From: Chloroflexota bacterium
GTDB lineage: Bacteria > Chloroflexota > UBA11872 > UBA12225
Reading direction: 5' to 3'
DNA: 62,193 bases
Assembly: GCA_030447525.1 (NCBI GenBank)
Contig: JAUJOR010000003.1
Location: 1 to 62,193, forward strand
In this document: positions 23,053-31,225 of the stretch, in pieces
How the letters are laid out: every line of letters starts with the position of its first letter
How positions within the stretch are numbered: the stretch's first letter is position 1
Made by a program: the position numbers and the translations under genes
Notes under the pieces: model-generated
Database searches by the model: none
What the model was told of the DNA's origin: nothing
The model's input: the letters and a program-made list of their open reading frames with translations, nothing else

Positions 23053-25325
23053 GACTTCCCGAGTTTCTGACCGCATTCGCCGACGCGATTGCCGACGCCG
23101 TGGTGCGGACCTACCCGCCCGTGTACGACGCCGAGACGCGCCGGTCCTGCGGCTTCGACCTCCGCCGGCTCCTCAGGAAGCCTCTCGGCGCCCAGGCCGA
23201 CGCGATCCGCGCCACCGCGCTATCGCTCCAGCGGCAGCGGGCGACGATCGTCGTCGGGGAGATGGGCGTGGGGAAGTCGACCGTGGCCGCAGCGGCGGCC
23301 TACCTCGCCGGCTGCCGGCGTGTGTTCCTGATGTGCCCGCCGCACCTGGTCCGCAAGTGGAAGCGGGAGATCGAGTGGACCGTGCCCGGGGCGCGCGTCG
23401 CGATCGTCCGCACGATCCGGGACCTCGAGCGCGCCCGCGACCTGGGCGGCGCGATCCAGTTCGTGGTCTGCTCGCGGGAGCAGGCCAAGCTCGGCTACCG
23501 CTGGCGACCGGCCGCGGTGACGCGGGTCGTGCGCGGGGCCGACGGCCCGGCGCGCGACGAGAGCGGCGCCGTCGCCCGCCTCCACTGCTGCCCCTCGTGC
23601 TTCGCGCCGATCGTCGACGACGAGGGCGTGCCGCTGGAGTGGTCCGACCTGGAGCAGAAGAAGCGCCGCTGCGACGGCTGCGGCGAAGCGCTGTGGCAGG
23701 CCGACCGCGACGGCCCGCGCCGGGTGCCGCTCGCCGACTACGTGCTGCGCCGCATGCGCGGGCACTTCGACCTGCTCATCGGCGACGAGATTCATGAGAT
23801 GAAGGCGAGGGGCTCCGGGCAGGGCTTGGCCGGGGCGGCGCTGGCCGAGGCGTGCGCGAGGACGCTCGTCCTGACCGGGACGCTCCTGGGCGGCTATTCG
23901 TCGAACCTATTCCACTTGCTCTACCGCTTCGGCGCCATCAAGGCCGAGTTCGAGCACGGCGACGAGGCCAAGTGGGTCGCCCGCTACGGCTATCTCGCCC
24001 GCATCACGAAGAAGGACGCGGACGAGCGCTTCGACGACGGGCGCTACTCGAAACGGCGCACCTACCCGACGCGGGTCGTCGAGAAGCCCGGCGTGACGCC
24101 GCCGATCCTGTTCCATCTGATCGGCAACACCGTCTTCCTGCGGCTGCGCGACGTGGCGAAGAACCTCCCGCCGTACGAGGAGAAGGTGCTGCTGGTGCCG
24201 CTCGACGAAGGGACGGCCGACGACGAGCCGTCGCAGGCGCGCTGCTACCGCAAGCTGGCGGCCGACCTGCGTGCGGCCGTGCAGCAGGCGCTTCGGGCCG
24301 GCTCCAAGCGGCTGCTCGGCACCTACTTACAGGCACTGCTCGCCTACCCCGACGCGTGCACGCGCGAGGAGACCGTCCTCGACCCGCGCACGAACGAGGT
24401 CCTGGCCCACGCGCCGGCCCTGGCCGACGACCGGCTCTATCCGAAGGAGCGGGCGCTGGTCGACCTGGTGCGGCACGAGCGCGACCGCGGCCGGCGGGTG
24501 CTGGCGTTCGCGACCCACACCAACCTCCGCGACGTGACGCCGCGCCTCCGCGCGGTGCTCGAGCGGGCCGGGTTCCGAGTCGCGGTGCTGAAAGCCGACA
24601 CCGTGCCCGCCGATCGCCGCGAGGAGTGGGTGGCCGCGCGCGTGCGCGAGGGCGTGGACGTGCTCGTCACGAACCCGCGGCTCGTCCAGACGGGACTGGA
24701 CCTCGTGGAGTTCCCCTCGGTGGTCTGGGTGGAGATCGACTACTCGGTCTACGTCCTGCGCCAGGCGAGCCGCCGCAGCTGGCGGATCGGGCAGCGCGAG
24801 CCGGTCGAGGTGACGTTTCTGACGTACGAGGGCACGCTGCAGGCCGAGGCGCTGGCGCTTATCGCGGCCAAGACGCGCGCCTCGCTGATGGTCGAGGGCG
24901 AGCTGCCCGAGGAGGGTCTGGCCGCGCTCGACGGCGACGGCGGCGACGTGTACCTGGCGCTGGCTCGCCGGCTCGCCGGGGGTGAAGCCGGCGTCGATGG
25001 TCGGGCGCAGTCCCTCGAGGCGCTGTTCGCCGACGCCCGCCGGAGCGAGGACGAGGCGGACGAGCTGCTGGTGGAGGGCGGCTGGGACGAGGAGGTCGAG
25101 CTGCCGCGGGAGCCAATCCCGTTCCCGGTGCGACCGGCGCCCGTCGAATTCGGGCCTCTCGGCGATCTGCCGCTGTTCGCGGGCAACGAGGCCATCTCCA
25201 CGCCGACGAGCACAGCGACCAACGGCAAGGTCGTGACGCTCGAACAACTGGCCCAGATGGTCCGGCGGCGGAAGCCGCGCCCGAAGCCGGTGCCGGAGGG
25301 GCAGCTCGCCCTGTTCGGCACGTAG
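23049..25325 (+). CDS. SNF2-family DEIH-box helicase/translocase
   Basis: This 758-residue protein has the P-loop GEMGVGKST (about 70-78), LMCPPHLVRKWKREIEW (motif Ia), and a Zn-ribbon insert with CCPSC and CDGCG. Motif II is DEIH, motif III LTGTLLGG, and the C-terminal lobe has LVTNPRLVQTGLDL and QASRRSWRIGQ typical of SNF2. It ends in QLALFG (QLALF at 752-756), a sliding-clamp-binding peptide. It is translationally coupled to the methyltransferase gene. SNF2 proteins remodel or translocate on double-stranded DNA; here it may act in element replication or in a methylation-linked defence function. Confidence 0.93.
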   Translation: MRLPEFLTAFADAIADAVVRTYPPVYDAETRRSCGFDLRRLLRKPLGAQADAIRATALSLQRQRATIVVGEMGVGKSTVAAAAAYLAGCRRVFLMCPPHLVRKWKREIEWTVPGARVAIVRTIRDLERARDLGGAIQFVVCSREQAKLGYRWRPAAVTRVVRGADGPARDESGAVARLHCCPSCFAPIVDDEGVPLEWSDLEQKKRRCDGCGEALWQADRDGPRRVPLADYVLRRMRGHFDLLIGDEIHEMKARGSGQGLAGAALAEACARTLVLTGTLLGGYSSNLFHLLYRFGAIKAEFEHGDEAKWVARYGYLARITKKDADERFDDGRYSKRRTYPTRVVEKPGVTPPILFHLIGNTVFLRLRDVAKNLPPYEEKVLLVPLDEGTADDEPSQARCYRKLAADLRAAVQQALRAGSKRLLGTYLQALLAYPDACTREETVLDPRTNEVLAHAPALADDRLYPKERALVDLVRHERDRGRRVLAFATHTNLRDVTPRLRAVLERAGFRVAVLKADTVPADRREEWVAARVREGVDVLVTNPRLVQTGLDLVEFPSVVWVEIDYSVYVLRQASRRSWRIGQREPVEVTFLTYEGTLQAEALALIAAKTRASLMVEGELPEEGLAALDGDGGDVYLALARRLAGGEAGVDGRAQSLEALFADARRSEDEADELLVEGGWDEEVELPREPIPFPVRPAPVEFGPLGDLPLFAGNEAISTPTSTATNGKVVTLEQLAQMVRRRKPRPKPVPEGQLALFGT

Positions 25326-25478
25326 TCCAAGCACGCCGCGGGGATCGGCTCACCTAGAACCGGGAACCATCGCCCGAGCCCGGTGAGCCGGTCTCGCGGC
25401 CCACACCTCACGGAATGGGCCGGCCCGCGTGAGCGGCCGGACGCGCTCAGCTATCCAGGAGTGGCAGCCTTGAGCTAC

Positions 25479-25506
25479 ACTCACTTCGACGCGCATCAAA
25501 GTGAGT
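25479..25506. promoter_or_regulatory. Inverted repeat, likely CadC operator
   Basis: ACTCACTT and AAGTGAGT form a perfect 8-bp inverted repeat with a 12-base spacer, ending 8 bases before the regulator start. A TACACT hexamer at 25476-25481 could be a -10 element overlapped by the repeat. The half-site resembles the ACTCAAA-type arms known for CadC operators. Confidence 0.52.
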
Positions 25507-25514
25507 TCCGCACA

Positions 25515-25895
25515 GTGACCGACACGATCGCCCGACCGGGCGCGCCCGCAGAGGATGCCTGCGAGCTCTTCTGCTACAACGCCGACCTGGTCGCGCGGCT
25601 TAAGCGCGAGGTGGGCGACATCGCCGGCGCGGCCGCGCTCTTCCGGGTGCTGGCCGACGAGACGCGCTGCACCATCCTCGGCGCGCTCGACCGCTGCGAG
25701 GAGCTGTGCGTCTGCGACCTGGCCCACGTCACCGGCCTGACGCTCCCGACCGTCTCGCACCACCTGCGCCGGCTGCGCGAGCTGGACCTGGTCCACTCCC
25801 GGCGCGAGGGCAAGATGGTCTTCTACCGCCTGGCCGACCGGCGTGTGCCGCGACTCCTCGCGCAGCTGACGCAGCGGGAGGGCGTGCCGGCCTGA
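25515..25895 (+). CDS. cadC: ArsR/SmtB repressor of the CadC type
   Basis: This 126-residue repressor has a winged helix with LFRVLADETRCTILGAL, LTLPTVSHHLRRLRELDLV and REGKMVFYRL. It carries both parts of the CadC Cd/Pb site: an N-terminal CELFC (Cx3C) and ELCVCDL in the third helix. GTG 25515 is chosen because it keeps the CadC-like length; the upstream frame is non-conserved. It would release DNA on binding soft metals and so induce the ATPase 39 bases downstream. Confidence 0.9.
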   Translation: MTDTIARPGAPAEDACELFCYNADLVARLKREVGDIAGAAALFRVLADETRCTILGALDRCEELCVCDLAHVTGLTLPTVSHHLRRLRELDLVHSRREGKMVFYRLADRRVPRLLAQLTQREGVPA

Positions 25896-25934
25896 GCCTA
25901 GCATCCGCTCCCCCTTTTTTGGAGGAACACTTCG

Positions 25935-28127
25935 ATGAGCATGGAAGTGAAGCCGAGCCCGGTGGCCGTTGACGGCTGCGCTCCCTGCGGCGACGCTTGC
26001 GCTGCGCCGGCCCGCGAGCAGGCCATGGAGCTTCCCGTCGAGGGGATGACCTGCGCCTCGTGCGCGGACGACGTCCAGCGGGCGCTCGCGGCGGTGCCGG
26101 GCGTGCGCCGGGTGGAGGTGCTGGCCGCCGCGGAGAAGGCGGTCGTCCGATTCGATCCGGCACGGGTCGACCTCCCCGCGATCCAGCGTGCGGTTGAGGC
26201 CGCCGGCTACCGCGTCGGGACGCCGAGCGCGGCGCCGGCCGCCAGGGCCGGCCTGGGCGGCTTCACGCGCTCGGCGATGACGGTCCTGGGGGTCGCGGTC
26301 GGGATCGTGCTGTTCGTGGCCGTGATCGGCGAGGCGCTCGGCCTCTTCGACGCGCTGACCGAGCGGGTGCCGTGGCCGGTCTGGCTGGCGCTGATCCTCG
26401 CCGGCGGCTACCCCGTCTTCCTGAGCGTGGCGCGCGCCACGCTCCGCCGCCGGGTCACGTCGAGCACCTTGATGACGGTCGGCCTCCTCGCCGCCGTCTC
26501 CGTCGGCCAGTGGGCGGCGGCGCTGCTCGTGGTCTTCTTCATCCGCTTGGCCGAGTACGTCGAGGAGTTCACCAGCGAGCGCGCGCGCCGCGCGGTCAAG
26601 GACCTCACGGCGATGGCGCCCCAGGTGGCCCGCGTCGAGCGCGATGGGCAGGAGGCCGAGGTGCCCGTCGGGGCGGTGCGGGTCGGCGAGATCGTGGTCG
26701 TGCGGCCGGGCGACCAGATCCCCGTGGACGGCGAGGTGGTGGGCGGCCAGGCGACGGTGAACCAGTCGGCGATCACCGGCGAGTCGATGCCGGTCGAGGC
26801 CGGGCCGGGCGCCCGCGTCTTCGCGGCGTCGTTCGCCAGCCTGGGCGGGCTGCGCGTGCGGGCTACCGCGGTCGGCGCGGACTCCACCTTCGGCCGCGTG
26901 ATCAAGCTGGTGGAGGAGGCCGAGGCGCACCGGGCCGACGTGCAGCGGTTGGCCGACCGGTTCTCCGGCTACTACCTGCCGGTCGTGGCTACGGTCGCCG
27001 CGCTCACCTTCGTCCTCAGCCGCAACACGATCGCGACGGCGGCCGTGCTCATGGTGGCCTGTTCCTGCTCGTTCGCGCTGGCCACGCCCATCGCGGTGAT
27101 CGCCTCCATAGGCGCCGCCGCCAGGCGCGGCCTGCTGATCAAGGGCGGCAAGTACCTGGAGGCGCTGGCCCGGGCCGACGTGCTCCTGCTGGACAAGACC
27201 GGCACGCTGACGCTCGGCCGGCCGCAGCTCACCGACGTGGTCGCTCTCGATGGGCTGCCGCAGGATGAGGTCCTGGCGCTGGCCGCGGCCGCCGAGCGCT
27301 ACTCGGAGCACCCGCTCGCGCAGGCGGTGCGGGAAGCCGCTGGGGCGCGTGGGCTGGCCCTGGAGGAGCCGGAGCGGTTCGAGGCGGTCCCCGGCATGGG
27401 CGTGCGAGCGCGCGTGGGCCAAGCGACCATCGCCGTGGGCAGCCGGCGACTCGTCGGGGAAGGCGCCGCGGCGGAGGGCGCCGCCGAGCTCGAGCGGCGG
27501 GGCAAGACCCTGCTGTACGTCGCGCGCGACGGCGAGCTGGTCGGGGCGCTTGCGGCGGCCGACACCCTGCGACCGGACGTCCCGGCGGCTCTGGCCGAGG
27601 TGCGGCGACTCGGCGTCGGCCGCATCGAGCTGCTGACCGGCGACAACGAGCGCGTGACCGCGGCGCTGGCCGAGCGGCTCGGGGTGGCGTACCGCGCCAA
27701 CCTCCTGCCGGAAGACAAGATCGCCATCGTCAAGGAGTACCAGGCGCAAGGCCGCACGGTCGTGATGGTCGGCGACGGCGTGAACGACGCGCCGGCGCTG
27801 GCGCAGGCCGACGTCGGCATTGCCATGGGCGTGGCGGGCACCCCGGTCGCGATCGAGGCGGCGCACGTCGCGCTGATGCGGGAGGACTGGACGTTGATCC
27901 CGGAGCTGTTCAGGATCGCGCGGCGGACGATGGGCGTGGTGAAGCTCAACCTCGGCTTCACCGCCGTCTACAACCTCGTCGGCCTGGCGCTGGCGGCAGT
28001 CGGCATCCTGCCGCCCGTGCTCGCGGCGGCGGCGCAGTCGCTCCCCGACATCGGCATCCGGGTCAACTCCTCGCGCCTGCTCCGTCCAGAGGGGCGGGCG
28101 CGAGGACCACGGCGCCGTGGCGAGTAG
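25935..28127 (+). CDS. P1B-type heavy-metal ATPase (CadA-like)
   Basis: This 730-residue pump has a Cys-containing N-terminus (CAPCGDAC), one heavy-metal-associated domain with GMTCASC (37-43), the actuator TGES, and phosphorylation site DKTGTLTLG (Asp420). The P/N domains have SEHPLA (HP motif), GDGVND and TGDN. The transmembrane metal site reads CSC (376-378, in ACSCSFALATP), with Ser where nearly all P1B pumps have Pro (CPC). The last segment has YNLVGLALA and SLPDIGIRVNSSRLL. Paired with a CadC-type sensor it probably exports Cd, Pb or Zn, but the altered motif leaves the metal open. Confidence 0.92.
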   Translation: MSMEVKPSPVAVDGCAPCGDACAAPAREQAMELPVEGMTCASCADDVQRALAAVPGVRRVEVLAAAEKAVVRFDPARVDLPAIQRAVEAAGYRVGTPSAAPAARAGLGGFTRSAMTVLGVAVGIVLFVAVIGEALGLFDALTERVPWPVWLALILAGGYPVFLSVARATLRRRVTSSTLMTVGLLAAVSVGQWAAALLVVFFIRLAEYVEEFTSERARRAVKDLTAMAPQVARVERDGQEAEVPVGAVRVGEIVVVRPGDQIPVDGEVVGGQATVNQSAITGESMPVEAGPGARVFAASFASLGGLRVRATAVGADSTFGRVIKLVEEAEAHRADVQRLADRFSGYYLPVVATVAALTFVLSRNTIATAAVLMVACSCSFALATPIAVIASIGAAARRGLLIKGGKYLEALARADVLLLDKTGTLTLGRPQLTDVVALDGLPQDEVLALAAAAERYSEHPLAQAVREAAGARGLALEEPERFEAVPGMGVRARVGQATIAVGSRRLVGEGAAAEGAAELERRGKTLLYVARDGELVGALAAADTLRPDVPAALAEVRRLGVGRIELLTGDNERVTAALAERLGVAYRANLLPEDKIAIVKEYQAQGRTVVMVGDGVNDAPALAQADVGIAMGVAGTPVAIEAAHVALMREDWTLIPELFRIARRTMGVVKLNLGFTAVYNLVGLALAAVGILPPVLAAAAQSLPDIGIRVNSSRLLRPEGRARGPRRRGE

Positions 28128-28196
28128 GCGCCGCGGTCTCCAAGCAGCGGTGGCCGCGACCGGCGATCAAGGAGGACGGATGATGGGAGGAGAGGG

Positions 28197-28490
28197 ATGT
28201 TCGTCTGGTTGGTGACGGTGCGGGCCGCCGATGGCGGCTCGTTGGTCGTGACGGAGCTCCTGCGGGAGCGCCTGCTACCCGTTCTGCGGTCGCAGCCCGC
28301 CTGTGTCGGGCCCACCCTCGCGCGCTGTGTGAATTGCGCCGGCGAGAGCACGTTTCTCGCGTACTGGAACGACCGCGCGGCGCTTGAGGCGTTCGAGGAC
28401 AGCCCAGCCTACCGTGCGCTGCTCCGTGAGTTGACCCCCCACCTGCGTCTGCCCCCCAAGCGGGAGCTGTGGGAGGTGCTGGCCGGCTGA
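28197..28490 (+). CDS. ABM-like small monooxygenase-fold protein
   Basis: This 97-residue protein starts at ATG 28197 after GGAGAGG. FVWLVTVRAADGG, a central LARCVNCAGESTFLAYWNDRAALEAFEDSPAYRALL-type helix and a short C-terminal strand fit the dimeric alpha/beta-barrel (antibiotic biosynthesis monooxygenase) fold. Three Cys residues, including CVNC, are unusual for the fold and may bind metal, which would suit its place after the metal pump. Function not established. Confidence 0.62.
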   Translation: MFVWLVTVRAADGGSLVVTELLRERLLPVLRSQPACVGPTLARCVNCAGESTFLAYWNDRAALEAFEDSPAYRALLRELTPHLRLPPKRELWEVLAG

Positions 28491-28491
28491 A

Positions 28492-28511
28492 GCCTCGGAC
28501 GCGATCGAGGC
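28492..28511 (+). terminator. Hairpin after the metal cassette
   Basis: GCCTCG and CGAGGC form a 6-bp stem directly after the stop at 28490. A CTTTTTG run lies 34 bases further on (28544-28550) after a GGGCCGGG stretch, so termination probably occurs in this interval. Confidence 0.4.
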
Positions 28512-28559
28512 GAGACGCCGCCTTCATGGCTGTATGGGCCGGGCTTTTTGTTTGCCCAG

Positions 28560-28593
28560 GCCATGATCGCGCCAAAGATGGCGCGGTCATGGC
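28560..28593. repeat. Palindromic repeat copy 1, 3' of AlbA_2 gene
   Basis: A 15-bp near-perfect inverted repeat (GCCATGATCGCGCCA, loop AAGA, then TGGCGCGGTCATGGC) followed by CCGTTCG and a second TGGCGCGAT. The core ATCGCGCCA/TGGCGCG plus TGGCCCGTT recurs next to two other AlbA_2 remnants (48224-48279 and 57650-57708). It may serve as the bidirectional terminator of this gene. Confidence 0.62.
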
Positions 28594-28620
28594 CCGTTCG
28601 TGGCGCGATGGTCCCGCAAG

Positions 28621-30189
28621 CTACGGCCGGAGCCGATACGCGGTCCTCCAGCCGCGTCCGCCCACTATGTCCAGCAAGCCCTTGGCCACCAAGTCGCTGA
28701 GATCACGCGTAGCGGTACGCTCCGCAGCCCCAGTCACCTCCACGTACTCCCGGCGAGCGATGGTCCCGTGCTCACGCGCGTGCTGGAGGGCGCGGTACTG
28801 CCGATCGTTGATCTCGCCGCGCTCCAGCAGGGTCTGGAACGGGTCCGGCGCGGGCGCGACTCCCTCGCGCGGGGCGATGCTGCGGAAGGTGGTGACGAAG
28901 CTGAAGCCGTCCTCCCGGAACTCGGGCTCCGGCAGCTCCAGCCGCGCCATCTCCTCGCGCATGCGGCGGATGCCGAGGCCGACCTCCTCGATGTAGCCCC
29001 GCTCCACGAGCACGCGGGCGATCAGGCGGTTGCGCGAGAACTGGTCGTAGCCGAGCCGTTCGAGTGTGATCGGCGGTGGCAGCCGGCCGGGGCTCCAGAT
29101 CTCCAGCCGATCATCAAACAGGAATAGCCGCACCTTGGCGCCTTCCAGCGACCAGTCGCGGTGGGCCAGGGCGTTGGCCAGCGCCTCGCGCACGCTGTAG
29201 TCCGGGTACTCCGGCACGTCGACCCGCCGGATGCCCTCCATCCGCGGCACCAGCCGGCGGTTACGGGCGACGAAGGCGGCGCCCTCGTCGATCACGCGGT
29301 GCAGCGGCCCCACCACATCCGCCCGGTCGCGCAATTGGGTGCCCTGGTGCTGCCCGTGGAAGAAGGCGCACTTGAGCGTCGCCGCCTCGAGGCGATCCTG
29401 CGGCCGAGCGCCGAACAGCAGCAGCCCGGCGACAGTCGGGACGACGCGGCCGCCGTGCCGGGTGGCGAAGCCCAGGTTCACCAGCAGCCGGGCGCGCTCG
29501 TCTTGGTCGTCGGGGTACGGCACACGGCGCACGCCGGCGAAGTACTCGCGCACCAGCGCGTCGTCCAACTCCGACAGCTCCGCGTCGGGCACCGGCAGCC
29601 GCTCGTGCTGCACGCGGCCCGACTCGACCATTAGGCGCGCGAGTTCTTCGCGCGTCGCGTCGTGGACGTCCTTGTCGACCCGCACGTAGACGCGACCGTT
29701 GGCGCGGTAGGGCTTGTCCTGTCCGTCGGGCACGTGCATCGCGAGCACGTCGCGCCCATCGACGGCGACGTGCTCCACCGCGACCGGCACCGCCGGCTCG
29801 CAGTTGTGGCGCGAGAGGTTGACCACGAACTGGCGCCAGGCGGCGAGGTCGGGCAGCGTGCGGATGTTCCGGGTGATGTGGGATGGCTGGGCGTACCACA
29901 GCCCGAGCACGGTGCCGTCGTCGCCGACGCCGAGCAGAAGCGTGCCGCCGCCGCTGTTCGCCAGGGCCGCGAGGGCCCGCGCCAGGTCGGCCGCGTCGGC
30001 CTCGGCGGCCTTGAACTCGGTCCGCTGGCCCTCACCGTGGGCGATCAGCGCGCGCAGCTCCTCCTCGGTCCCTGCTCCCCCTCGGCCGGTGGCGTCCCAC
30101 CGCCGGCCCCACCTTGCTTCTTGCGCGCCGCCGTGCGCTGGCGCTGCTCGTACAGGTCGCGCACCCAGTCCTCGACCGGCGCCTTCCAC
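28621..30189 (-). CDS. AlbA_2 (Schlafen-like) ATP-binding protein
   Basis: The protein is an AlbA_2-domain ATPase-like regulator of about 480-520 residues: EGQRTEFKAAEAD (the family EFK motif), ALANSGGGTLLLGVGDDG, then KPYRANGRVYVRV. A GHKL-like ATP-binding half follows (YSVREALANALAHRDW, FDDRLEIWSPGRLPPPIT, GLGIRRMREEMARL), and a C-terminal winged helix ends GGRGWRTAYRLRP. The only in-frame ATG is 30189, but homology starts near 30069, and the extra N-terminus is the frameshifted neighbour read in another frame. Such proteins are transcription regulators or defence-associated nucleases/ATPases. A truncated second copy lies at 57836-58375. Confidence 0.85.
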   Translation of the reverse strand: MEGAGRGLGARPVRAAPAHGGAQEARWGRRWDATGRGGAGTEEELRALIAHGEGQRTEFKAAEADAADLARALAALANSGGGTLLLGVGDDGTVLGLWYAQPSHITRNIRTLPDLAAWRQFVVNLSRHNCEPAVPVAVEHVAVDGRDVLAMHVPDGQDKPYRANGRVYVRVDKDVHDATREELARLMVESGRVQHERLPVPDAELSELDDALVREYFAGVRRVPYPDDQDERARLLVNLGFATRHGGRVVPTVAGLLLFGARPQDRLEAATLKCAFFHGQHQGTQLRDRADVVGPLHRVIDEGAAFVARNRRLVPRMEGIRRVDVPEYPDYSVREALANALAHRDWSLEGAKVRLFLFDDRLEIWSPGRLPPPITLERLGYDQFSRNRLIARVLVERGYIEEVGLGIRRMREEMARLELPEPEFREDGFSFVTTFRSIAPREGVAPAPDPFQTLLERGEINDRQYRALQHAREHGTIARREYVEVTGAAERTATRDLSDLVAKGLLDIVGGRGWRTAYRLRP

Positions 30190-30340
30190 GGCTGCGTCGG
30201 CGCCGGGATGTTCTTGATCAGGCTCCTCGGACCGATGCCAGCTCTCTGGCCATCCGTACCGCCTCGTCCGACAGACGGCAGCGCCGCTGCGCCTCCGCCC
30301 AGAGCTGCTGCTGGTTGGACTTCTTCAGCTTCATGCTCAT
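30045..30340 (-). pseudogene. Small conserved partner protein, frameshifted
   Basis: ATG 30340 opens KLKKSNQQQLWAEAQRRCRLSDEAVRMAREL, which then runs out of frame and stops at 30218. The next frame continues as GIGPRSLIKNIP, QPWKAPVEDWVRDLYEQRQ, down to 30045. Loss of one G near 30238-30243 explains the break. The intact protein would have about 97 residues and overlap the start of the AlbA_2 gene, which suggests the two were co-translated. The pattern (SLIKNIPxPxQxWKAPVxxWI) is of a conserved small protein of unknown function. Confidence 0.65.
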
Positions 30341-30343
30341 CAG

Positions 30344-30372
30344 TTACTTCCCAATTACTTCACGATTACTTC
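30344..30372. repeat. Three TTACTTC repeats with 11-bp period
   Basis: TTACTTC occurs at 30344, 30355 and 30366, exactly 11 bases apart, immediately upstream of the minus-strand start at 30340. One helical turn spacing on the same face suggests a cooperative operator for the small protein/AlbA_2 pair. Confidence 0.65.
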
Positions 30373-30441
30373 GCTCTTCGCGCCCAGCTGATGCAGCACT
30401 GTCACTGCTCTCCGGTGGCTGATGGATCTTGCAGCCCCCCG

Positions 30442-31170
30442 TTAGGCGCCCGGCCACCGGAGGAATCGGACAGGCGCGATGTCGAGTCGCCACCGGCGCA
30501 GCGCCCACCAGTAGAGGGCCGCCAGGGGTAGCGCCCCGACGAGCGCGTGGTCCAGGAGATGCCACCGGTCGGTGACGTCCGCGCCCCACTCCGGGCTGTA
30601 GGCGCAGTAGAGCTCGGGCAACCGCACGCCGCCCAGCGTCAGCGCCCAGAAGCATGGGTTCAACAGGTGCGGGACGATTTCGGTGCCGACGAAGAGCAGC
30701 GTCGGCCCCACGAACGCGAGCAGTCGCCGGCCACCCGCGGCCCAACGACCTCGGAGGGCGTCCCAGACACCCGCGAGGAGGCTCGGCAGACCGAGGACCA
30801 CCGCCAGCAGGTAGCCCAAGATCGGGATGGTCATGAGGAGGTCGCGGAGGCCCGGCAGCCCCTCGCCGCCGACGTCGAAGCAGGGCGGGTCCGGGCACGC
30901 GTCCCGTCCAGGCACCGCCACCTCTGCGTCGGGGGCGGGGGGCTCCCACGTCGCCGCGGAGACCATCCCTCCGACAAGGGCAGCCACGACCGCCGCCAGC
31001 AGGACGACCCAGCCGTACCGCGCCAGCCGGTCCGCCGCCCGCTGCCAGCGCGCCGATGCCGCCGGAGCCAGGTCCTGACTCCCGGGCGTGCTCACCACCT
31101 CGTCACGCTCTCTGTCAATCTCGGTCGTCGGCACGGTATTCCTCCCCAGAGGCGCGGCCCAGGCCGGCAC
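30442..31170 (-). CDS. Multi-pass membrane protein, family M1
   Basis: This 242-residue protein has a cytoplasmic start of about 50 residues, a first hydrophobic segment (VVLLAAVVAALVGGMVSA), an extracytoplasmic CPDPPCF motif, and further helices with ILGYLLAVVLGLPSLLAG, TLLFVGTEIVPHLLNPCFW and WHLLDHALVGALPLAALYWWALRRW. Cys pairs outside the membrane could form disulfides. Two relatives lie in the window (38361-38805, broken, and 42903-43529). The family is unknown to me. Confidence 0.75.
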   Translation of the reverse strand: MPAWAAPLGRNTVPTTEIDRERDEVVSTPGSQDLAPAASARWQRAADRLARYGWVVLLAAVVAALVGGMVSAATWEPPAPDAEVAVPGRDACPDPPCFDVGGEGLPGLRDLLMTIPILGYLLAVVLGLPSLLAGVWDALRGRWAAGGRRLLAFVGPTLLFVGTEIVPHLLNPCFWALTLGGVRLPELYCAYSPEWGADVTDRWHLLDHALVGALPLAALYWWALRRWRLDIAPVRFLRWPGA

Positions 31171-31225
31171 TCAGGCCCTCGCCGTGCCGCGTGGGTGACG
31201 CACGGGGAGGTGGCCTGCAGCGCGG

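Noticed and set aside
30344..30372. TTACTTC triplet as the start of a CRISPR array
   Set aside because: The unit is 7 bases with a 4-base spacer and there are only three copies. CRISPR repeats are longer and spacers are about 30 bases. The nearby Cas4-like genes have no other cas genes with them.
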